Assembly: GCF_001261775.1 (NCBI RefSeq)
Contig: NZ_LN868535.1
Span: 62,001 to 126,000, forward strand
Origin: Anaeromassilibacillus senegalensis
GTDB lineage: Bacteria > Bacillota > Clostridia > Oscillospirales > Acutalibacteraceae
DNA: 64,000 bases
Direction: 5' to 3'
Positions 54,788 to 64,000 of this stretch are shown piece by piece. The position numbers and the translations under genes are program-made. The notes below the pieces were generated by a model. The model ran no database searches and had not been told where the DNA came from. It saw only the letters and a list, made by a program, of their open reading frames with translations. How positions within the stretch are numbered: the stretch's first letter is position 1; each line of letters starts with the position of its first letter.

Positions 54788-54895
54788 CAAGCGTTCGCAA
54801 GGGTGCTGGGGTTTGCCCGGCTGAGAGAAAGGCGCTTTACCGCCTTTTAACCTTTTACCTGATCTGGATAATGCCAGCGTAGGGAGCAAGCAAGC
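54788..54895 (+). ncRNA. TPP riboswitch (THI element)
   Basis: The conserved THI-box blocks occur in order: gggtgctgggg, cccggctgagag, acctgatctggataatgcca and gcgtagggagcaag. Thiamine pyrophosphate binds this RNA and switches expression of the downstream gene, here the thiamine transporter at 55011. The terminator at 54900 is the probable expression platform. Confidence 0.92.
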
Positions 54896-54899
54896 GTAC

Positions 54900-54932
54900 A
54901 ACGCCCCGCGGCATATCGCGGGGCGTTTTTTT
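54900..54932 (+). terminator. Expression-platform terminator of the TPP riboswitch
   Basis: The perfect stem aacgccccgcg / cgcggggcgtt is followed by seven T residues, directly downstream of the aptamer and before thiT. Confidence 0.85.
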
Positions 54933-55010
54933 GCACCCGGATTCAATATCTTCGGCGCCGCCGGCCGGGAACAGGCGGAACGCGGCGTTTGCCGCATTGG
55001 AGGGTAAACC

Positions 55011-55586
55011 ATGAAAAAAGACAGCACCACCGTCATTCTGGTGGAAAGCGCGCTGATGATCGCCCTTTCCGCCGTGCTGGAACTGTTCAAGCTGTGGCAG
55101 ATGCCCATGGGCGGTTCCATCACCTGCGCGTCCGTTCCGCTTGTGCTCCTGTCGTTCCACCGCGGCCCCAAATGGGGGATCGGCGCCGCGTTTACACACA
55201 GCCTTTTGCAGATGCTCCTGCGGTTTGACGTGCCCCCGGCCAAGACCTTCGGCGCCTTCGCCGTTGTCATCCTGCTGGACTACGTGATCGCGTTCACCGT
55301 GCTCGGCGCGGCCTCCTTCTTTGGCAAACCGTTTAAAAACCGCACGGTCAGCGTTGCGGTGGGCACCTGTATTGTTTCTCTGATCCGCCTGCTGTGCAGT
55401 TTTACATCCGGCTGCACCGTCTGGAAGGACTACACCCCGGAGGGCTGGCCCGTGTGGTTCTATTCCCTCTCCTACAACGCAACCTACATGCTCCCGCAGA
55501 TGGTCATCACCGCCGTGCTGGCTGTGGCGCTCATCCATGTGCTGGACCGTTTTGACGGGAGGAAGCTCCGTCCCGCCTCCAATTGA
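55011..55586 (+). CDS. thiT: Thiamine ECF transporter S component
   Basis: A 191-residue ThiT with six transmembrane helices. Family marks include ALMIALSAVLELFKLWQMPM near the N-terminus, GPKWGIGAAFTHSLLQM, and the Trp-containing TVWKDYTPEGWPVWFYSLSYN near 140, which lines the thiamine site in known ThiT. It pairs with shared EcfA/EcfT units, not encoded here. The TPP riboswitch upstream confirms the substrate. The ATG follows ggagggtaaacc. Confidence 0.95.
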   Translation: MKKDSTTVILVESALMIALSAVLELFKLWQMPMGGSITCASVPLVLLSFHRGPKWGIGAAFTHSLLQMLLRFDVPPAKTFGAFAVVILLDYVIAFTVLGAASFFGKPFKNRTVSVAVGTCIVSLIRLLCSFTSGCTVWKDYTPEGWPVWFYSLSYNATYMLPQMVITAVLAVALIHVLDRFDGRKLRPASN

Positions 55587-55609
55587 CAGAATCCCCGCAA
55601 AAGTGCCGA

Positions 55610-55662
55610 AAGGGCGCGCCGTTTGCTGCTATTTGCATGCCGCGGCGCGCCCTTCTTTTTGT
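55610..55662 (+). terminator. Terminator of thiT
   Basis: Arms agggcgcgccg and cggcgcgccct are followed by tcttttt. The remaining bases to 55960 show promoter-like AT stretches (tatgatataat, 55921-55932) but no gene I can support. Confidence 0.7.
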
Positions 55663-55960
55663 TTCATTCTACTTTTCTCTATGGTATAATGACCGCACAG
55701 CGTTACCAAAATCAGAGATTTTGACGCCTGAGCGAATATTGAATCATGCCAGCTGGATGCTTGTTCAAGGAATTGCCGCATTATACGAACCGTATTGCAG
55801 GAAGGGCATGATTGAATAACCCCACTTGGTGACCAGAAGCTTTGCTTTCCGTCATTAAGAAAACATGGGACCATATTAACCATCAATAACGACGGTTTTG
55901 GACTGTTTCACCGTTCATCAATATGATATAATAATCCTAACATTTCCAGGAGGTGGAACC

Positions 55961-57136
55961 ATGAAAGTTGTGGATTTGCGCAATGTCTTTGCCAGCTGCA
56001 ATGACCAGCTGATTGAGATCAGCGACCATCTGATTTATTACGCCGAAGAAAAAACCGAAGAGGGCCACAACAGCCTGTTCCTTCTGGAATACAACCGGGT
56101 GACCCGGCGCGAACGCATCCTGGCCAACTATATATTGGACAAACCCTCCCTGACGCAGCACTATTTCAGCTTTCCGAACGAAATCATTGTGGTATTGGAG
56201 GACGGCGGCGGGAAAATTGAAATTCTGCGCATCGACAAACTCACCGGCGAGGAGACAAGCTGCGTCGTGCTGAGCCTGGTGGGCAGTTTTTCCGAATGCG
56301 CCGCGCTGGACGAGGGTCGCGTGGTCATCTACACCACGGAGGACGATGACCACACGGAGCTGTTCGCGGCCTACCGCCAGCTGACCGGATATCAGCGCGT
56401 AGCGCTCCTGTTCGATCTGGACGAGGAAGCCTACTACTACATACGGGACCCGCGCATTTGCGCCGCCTCCGCCTGCGAGCTGATCTCCTACGACCTGGAC
56501 GGCGAGCGGCAGCTGCTGGTCCTTCAGCCGCACGGCGACGAACACGAAAAGTACAAATGCTACCGGAATATGCGCTGGCTGGGCGAACACGTCAACGACA
56601 ATGTCTGGCTCTGCCCGCTGTTCGATTTCGTCGTGTCCATCAAAGCCGGGGAGGCCCGCACGCCGATGGAACTGATCCTGAGCGCCGGCACCAGCGGCCT
56701 GGTGCGCTATGCCGGTATGAACGACGAAGACCTTTACTTCCGCGTCAAGCACTTCCCCTCCAACGACCAGCGCCTGTGCGCCGTCAGCAAACGCACCGGC
56801 AAGCGGCGCATCGTCGCACAGCTCAACCTGGAGGAGGACGAGCCGGACGCCTTTTTCTGCATCGATACGGAGGATGGCCGCGCCTATAAAATTTCCGACT
56901 GCGGCGACTGCATTGAGGCGGACGGCGTGCTCAATTCCGGCCTGCAGGTACAATACAGCAAGGAACTGGGCGATTTTATCACCTGCGTGGAGGACCGCTT
57001 TATCATCGCAAAATATATCCTTGCGGACGATACGGATTCCTTTACATTTTATTCTATTTATGACTGTTCCACCCAAAAACAGCTCAGTTTTGAGTGTGCT
57101 TGCGAGGTTAAGTCCGGTACTGTGGTATTATACTGA
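55961..57136 (+). CDS. Uncharacterised protein, possible beta-propeller
   Basis: A 391-residue cytosolic protein without signal or membrane span. Regular short beta-strand pairs (DHLIYYAEEKTEEGHNSLFL, RVVIYTTEDDDHTELFAAY, DEDLYFRVKHFPSNDQRLCA, DRFIIAKYILADDTDSFTFY) repeat about every 45-55 residues and look like propeller blades. It is strongly acidic with many Cys. The ATG follows ccaggaggtggaacc. No family or catalytic motif is recognised. It precedes the GH63 gene by 276 bases without obvious coupling. Confidence 0.7.
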   Translation: MKVVDLRNVFASCNDQLIEISDHLIYYAEEKTEEGHNSLFLLEYNRVTRRERILANYILDKPSLTQHYFSFPNEIIVVLEDGGGKIEILRIDKLTGEETSCVVLSLVGSFSECAALDEGRVVIYTTEDDDHTELFAAYRQLTGYQRVALLFDLDEEAYYYIRDPRICAASACELISYDLDGERQLLVLQPHGDEHEKYKCYRNMRWLGEHVNDNVWLCPLFDFVVSIKAGEARTPMELILSAGTSGLVRYAGMNDEDLYFRVKHFPSNDQRLCAVSKRTGKRRIVAQLNLEEDEPDAFFCIDTEDGRAYKISDCGDCIEADGVLNSGLQVQYSKELGDFITCVEDRFIIAKYILADDTDSFTFYSIYDCSTQKQLSFECACEVKSGTVVLY

Positions 57137-57397
57137 AGCGCATTTTTCACAATCCCGAATCATTCCTTCTGGCAACATATCCAATCTTTGTGAACTTTTT
57201 TAAAACCTCTTTACATCGGAAATCGAAACTGTTAGAATACAGGCGTTGAGTTAATTAGATTAACATAATAGTCCACTTTTTCATTTATTTGGATTATCCA
57301 ATCTATGGCAAACCGTCTGCTAGCGGCAGGAAAGGGGGATCGTTTTTACAGCCTATCGCAGACTTGTAAAAAACGAAGGATTTTAAAAGGTATGTGA

Positions 57398-61243
<3,846 letters not shown>

Positions 61244-61418
61244 GATTTTAAACAGGCTGATTCAGAAAACCGTCATGGATGCGTGCTGACCGCAGGTTCA
61301 TTGTGTTGCTACCATCGCCTAAAATGGTACTTGCGTAAGCGCGTCCCGGCCGGAATTCCCGGAGCAAAATCCGGCTCTTCACTGCACGGTAACCATTTCA
61401 TAATCTTTCCTATATGTA

Positions 61419-61463
61419 AAAAGGGGCCGCTGTTCCATTCTGGAACAGCGGCCCCTTTTTTCT
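61419..61463 (+). terminator. Terminator of the GH63 gene
   Basis: The perfect stem aaaaggggccgctgttcca / tggaacagcggcccctttt is followed by tttct. Confidence 0.85.
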
Positions 61464-61481
61464 AATTCTTCGCTTCTACTC

Positions 61482-61888
61482 GCCCTCACCCACAGGCCCA
61501 CATGGGGCCTGACCAACAGACCGCGGCTTATAGAGTCGAAATCTGATTGCAATCCCCGGCTCCCTCGTAAACGCTGACACTGTATCAGAATGTTCGCCCA
61601 CTCGTGAATTCAATGCACAGCATTGATAGGAAAGCCGACCTTATTACGTTGCTTACCCTTTTAACCCACAGCACCTCCGTGGGCGTTGCTTTCTTCACCA
61701 ATGCGTAAAGGTCTGAAAAAATGGGATTTCAACCCACAGTATCCATTGGATGCTGACATCCAGCGCATGGAAAGGCCGAGCCATCCCCGCATTTCAACCC
61801 ACAGACCCGCATGGGCCTGACTAAGCGATTAAGACTTCTGAACACTGGCAGGTGGGGATTACACCCCACAATACCCAGCAGTTTTGAC
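61482..61888. CRISPR. Degenerate CRISPR-like repeat array, part 1 (seven units)
   Basis: Units begin near 61482, 61546, 61607, 61658, 61726, 61791 and 61858, with starts 51-68 bases apart. The best copies read ATTTCAACCCACAG, then a stem-loop, then CTGAC, 31-33 bases long, with unique sequence of 18-36 bases between. Read on the minus strand the repeat is GTC-stem-loop-GTGGGTTGAAAT, resembling type I-C repeats. Copies differ from each other by several bases, so the array looks decayed. No cas gene is in the window. Confidence 0.5.
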
Positions 61889-62058
61889 CAAAGTCCATGA
61901 ATAAAGTTTGCTTGATCAACACCTGTTTCTTTATTCCGGAACCTTATCTTCACCAACGCTGCAGCAGGCGAGCAATTCCGACAAAAACAGAGCGGCATCA
62001 ATGGTACTATCATTTTAAGGAATCGAGCCTCCCACCCGCGTTAAGCAGATGGTAATAA

Positions 62059-62088
62059 TTGACATTTGCTTCCCTTACGGCTTATAAT
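62059..62088 (+). promoter_or_regulatory. Promoter of antisense RNA
   Basis: TTGACA (62059-62064), 18 bases, TATAAT (62083-62088): a consensus promoter in DNA with no ORF downstream on this strand. Confidence 0.7.
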
Positions 62089-62094
62089 AAAAAG

Positions 62095-62184
62095 GAAAAG
62101 GCGATACCGTGCAGACGGCTCGTCCTTTGCGTTAGCTGAGAAATAACCGCTTCATTTGGACGTGAGGGCGGTTATTTCTTTTTT
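62095..62184 (+). ncRNA. Putative antitoxin RNA of a type I toxin-antitoxin locus
   Basis: Predicted from the promoter at 62059 to the intrinsic terminator gaaataaccgc / gcggttatttc plus six T (62140-62184), about 90 nt. It overlaps the last 13 bases and the 3' untranslated region of the convergent toxin gene, the TxpA/RatA-type geometry. Start and function are inferred. Confidence 0.55.
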
Positions 62185-62270
62185 ATGTGAGTGGCTACAG
62201 TCCAGACAAACGTCGCTAAACCCAGCATGACACTGCAAAACTGATAAAGCTCCGGGAATGTAACTTGCAT
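62172..62270 (-). CDS. Holin-like type I toxin, 32 residues
   Basis: The 32-residue peptide has an N-terminus MQVTFPELYQFCSVM, a single hydrophobic helix (LGLATFVWTVAT) and a basic end HIKKK. The layout matches the 'putative holin-like toxin' (Hol_Tox) peptides of Firmicutes, which insert into the membrane. The site gagggagtgaggcag precedes the ATG at 62270. Its own promoter is TTGTAT (62393-62398) and TATTCT (62370-62375), minus strand, 17-base spacer. A convergent RNA overlaps its 3' end. It lies between the two halves of the degenerate CRISPR-like repeats. It is too short for ordinary gene finding, and assignment rests on size, topology and antisense layout. Confidence 0.6.
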   Translation of the reverse strand: MQVTFPELYQFCSVMLGLATFVWTVATHIKKK

Positions 62271-62369
62271 CTGCCTCACTCCCTCTCTATGGAGGGAAAA
62301 GAAAACGTCTCCCTCCAGAATCCAGAGGGACCAACCGTCCAATGTCTACTATATCGCCTTTTCTTTATA

Positions 62370-62398
62370 AGAATACCATATTTTTACAAAATATACAA
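62370..62398 (-). promoter_or_regulatory. Promoter of the holin-like toxin
   Basis: On the minus strand TTGTAT, 17 bases, TATTCT, about 100 bases upstream of the toxin ATG, leaving a long leader that could hide the ribosome binding site. Confidence 0.55.
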
Positions 62399-62496
62399 TA
62401 TCTTCCTTGCAAAAAGATTTTACAAACAGGATATGGGGCGGTTGTCCTTCCGACTGATCGGAAACACAGATGCTGGAACCCGCGGGCTTCTTCCAC

Positions 62497-62815
62497 ATTT
62501 TAACCCTCAGGCCCAGTTGGGCCTGGCAAGGAACCTGTCCCGTGTTCGCGGCCTCATCCCAATTTCAATCCACTGGCCCCAAGGAGCCAGACAGCGCAAA
62601 GTGCGTTGCTAAGCATCACATTTCTACGCACAGCACCCATTTGGGCACTGACGAACGCTTTATTTCTACAAGGTTTGTGGAGCCTTGTCCCATTCCGTAC
62701 AGAGGGTTTGTCTCTCATCACCCATCGCAAAAATCGCTGAAAACGACACTGTGCAAATCGGGAGTGCGGTTTTGTGATGTGATTTCAACCCACAGGCTCT
62801 TGCATGGAGCCTGAC
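62497..62815. CRISPR. Degenerate CRISPR-like repeat array, part 2 (four units)
   Basis: Units lie at 62497-62527, 62562-62592, 62620-62652 and 62782-62815, with a possible fifth remnant near 62662. Each keeps ATTT.A..C.C plus a stem-loop. Stems include CAGGCCCA/TGGGCCTG, CTGGC/GCCAG and CAGGCTC/GAGCCTG. The first two units are 65 bases apart with a 34-base spacer; later spacing is irregular. The last unit ends 24 bases from the stop of mnmA. Confidence 0.5.
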
Positions 62816-62838
62816 TGCCGGTCCCGTAAGCCGTTTTT

Positions 62839-63909
62839 TCAATCTACAATTGTTCCTCCGCCGAGGACAAGGTCGCCGTCGTAAAAAACGACCGCCTGCC
62901 CGGGCGTGACAGAGCGCTGCGCTTCATCAAAGGTGACACGGACGCGCCCGTTCTCCATGGGGGAAAGCAAGGCCGGCGCCGGCTTTGCCTGATAACGGAC
63001 CTTGACCTGCGCGCGGAGCGGCTCGCCCAACACATCAAACGGAATAAAATTTAAATCCTCCGCAACGAGCGTATCCGCATACTGGCTGCCTTCTTCGCCC
63101 AAAGTGATCCGGTTGTGTTCCGCGTCGATATGGGTTACATACATTGGCCTGCCGAATGCAATTCCCAACCCCTTGCGCTGCCCGATGGTGTAATAGGTAA
63201 TTCCCAAATGCTTTCCCAGGACGTTGCCATCCTGGTCGACAAAGTCGCCCGCGGGAGCCTTCTCCCCTGTAAACCGCTCCAGAAAACCCGCGTAGTCATT
63301 GTCCTCCACAAAGCAGATTTCCTGGCTGTCTGGCTTGTGCGCAACCTGCAAGCCGGCTTCCTCCGCCATTTTGCGGGCCTCCGGCTTGGTGTACGCGCCC
63401 AGGGGCATCAGGGTATGCGCCAGCTGGTCCTGTGTCATAGAGTACAGCACATAGCTTTGATCCTTGCTGGCAGGCGCTTTTCTCAGCAGCCACCGCCCCT
63501 GCGCGTTCTGCTCAATGACCGCATAATGCCCGGTGGCAATGGAATCGAAGCCCAGCAAACGCGCTTTTTGCAGCATTGCGTCGAATTTTAAATGGCGGTT
63601 GCACGCGATGCACGGGTTCGGCGTACGGCCCGCGGCGTACTGATCCGCAAAATACTGAATGACGTCCTTTTCAAAGCGATCCGTGAAATTCAACACCAGA
63701 TGGTCGATTCCCAGCTGATAGCACACGCGGCGCGCGTCATCGATGTCATCCAGCGAACAGCAGCCGCCCGCGGCGCACTGCTGCATATACGCGTCCGGGC
63801 GCAGGCGCATGGTCACACCCGTCACATCGTACCCGGCTTTTAACAATAAAAGAGCGGCGACAGAACTGTCCACGCCGCCGCTCATTCCCAACATGACCTT
63901 ATTGCTCAT
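62839..63909 (-). CDS. mnmA: tRNA-specific 2-thiouridylase MnmA
   Basis: A 356-residue MnmA. The PP-loop is MLGMSGGVDSSVAALLL at the start. The catalytic Cys pair is in TPNPCIACNRHLKF (about 100) and DSQEICFVED (about 195). The insert GGCCSLDDIDDARRVCYQLG is typical of Firmicutes. IGQRKGLGIAFGRPMYV and the C-terminal beta-barrel (about 280-356) complete the protein. It makes 2-thiouridine at position 34 of tRNA-Lys, -Glu and -Gln using sulfur from a cysteine desulfurase. The ATG overlaps the stop of the upstream partial gene (ATGA), so it is coupled to it. Confidence 0.96.
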   Translation of the reverse strand: MSNKVMLGMSGGVDSSVAALLLLKAGYDVTGVTMRLRPDAYMQQCAAGGCCSLDDIDDARRVCYQLGIDHLVLNFTDRFEKDVIQYFADQYAAGRTPNPCIACNRHLKFDAMLQKARLLGFDSIATGHYAVIEQNAQGRWLLRKAPASKDQSYVLYSMTQDQLAHTLMPLGAYTKPEARKMAEEAGLQVAHKPDSQEICFVEDNDYAGFLERFTGEKAPAGDFVDQDGNVLGKHLGITYYTIGQRKGLGIAFGRPMYVTHIDAEHNRITLGEEGSQYADTLVAEDLNFIPFDVLGEPLRAQVKVRYQAKPAPALLSPMENGRVRVTFDEAQRSVTPGQAVVFYDGDLVLGGGTIVD

Positions 63910-64000
63910 ACTTCCGGTTCGTCCTCTGCCGCCTCGCCCAAAATATCCTCTTTGCCCGCTGTCACTGTGGGCGGGATCGGATCTGCTTCCTCGGACTCCT
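63906..64000 (-). CDS. C-terminal end of an unidentified protein upstream of mnmA
   Basis: Only the last 30 complete codons are present, reading an acidic tail with PIPPTVTAGKEDILGEAAED and ending EPEV. The stop overlaps the mnmA start. The acidic, low-complexity tail gives no family. Position immediately before mnmA suggests co-transcription. The body of the gene lies beyond the window. Confidence 0.65.
   Translation of the reverse strand, partial: ESEEADPIPPTVTAGKEDILGEAAEDEPEV

Noticed and set aside
55629..55886. 85-codon minus-strand ORF between thiT and the propeller-like gene
   Set aside because: No ribosome binding site or family; it overlaps the thiT terminator.
61729..62013. 94-codon minus-strand ORF across the CRISPR-like repeats
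   Set aside because: It is built from repeat and spacer sequence and has no ribosome binding site.
62265..62814. Plus-strand frames of 114-115 codons in the second repeat cluster
   Set aside because: They read through repeats, lack a ribosome binding site and overlap the toxin promoter on the other strand.
61482..62815. Calling the repeats an active CRISPR array
   Set aside because: Repeat copies differ strongly, spacing is irregular (42-68 bases and large gaps), and no cas gene is visible, so only a degenerate or CRISPR-like status is supported.

Overview
The window looks like a chromosomal segment of a Gram-positive anaerobe of the class Clostridia, probably an Oscillospiraceae/Ruminococcaceae-type gut organism. 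This is an inference from moderately high GC with AT-rich islands, AGGAGG-type ribosome binding sites with frequent TTG/GTG starts, pyruvate phosphate dikinase, the order glmU-like / prs / pth / mfd, FIVAR-bearing secreted enzymes and an ECF thiamine transporter under a TPP riboswitch. No 16S or species marker is present.

Layout. 1-3.1 kb is the end of an integrated mobile element: hicAB toxin-antitoxin, phage-type regulators and a tyrosine integrase behind an attenuator-like leader. It stops at the 3' side of a tRNA-Thr / tRNA-Tyr pair, the likely attachment site. 3.4-9.1 kb is mostly one leftward, partly translationally coupled set (glycosyltransferase, AlkD-type glycosylase, DUF1848 protein, acetyltransferase, HAD phosphatase) next to a MATE pump. 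9.6-17 kb holds a MutS-like membrane ATPase, an AEC transporter, a manganese catalase, an AraC/EamA/DUF2000 operon, a XRE regulator with a divergent Cys-rich mini-protein, and superoxide dismutase. 17.2-27 kb holds an MFS pump with a 54-residue leader peptide and attenuator, a HelD-like helicase and a run of small enzymes.

27.5-36.1 kb is a cell-surface block: a 1386-residue beta-helix protein, a PrsA-like lipoprotein, tRNA-Arg and a TasA/MucBP/GLUG surface protein. 36.7-39.2 kb is an AT-rich island of XRE regulators and mini-proteins lying between two near-identical copies of one small gene. 39.2-48.8 kb is core metabolism and repair (ppdK, glmU-like, prs, pth, mfd). 48.9-54.1 kb is a run of small membrane and secreted proteins of unknown function, with two XRE regulators and a SLOG-family protein. 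54.1-61.2 kb has a lipoprotein, TPP riboswitch/thiT, an unknown propeller-like protein and a GH63-type secreted glycosidase. 61.3-62.8 kb is non-coding in appearance but contains decayed CRISPR-like repeats around a small type I toxin-antitoxin locus. mnmA closes the window.

The most interesting signals are: (a) the CRISPR-like repeats whose stems covary, interrupted by a 32-residue holin-like toxin with a convergent antisense RNA; (b) a C-terminal chassis of about 500 residues shared by two unrelated secreted enzymes about 30 kb apart; (c) an uncharacterised five-gene membrane cluster behind mfd; (d) two leader/attenuator arrangements (integrase and MFS pump); (e) three divergent XRE/mini-protein pairs with clear operators; (f) a dispersed intergenic repeat present three times.
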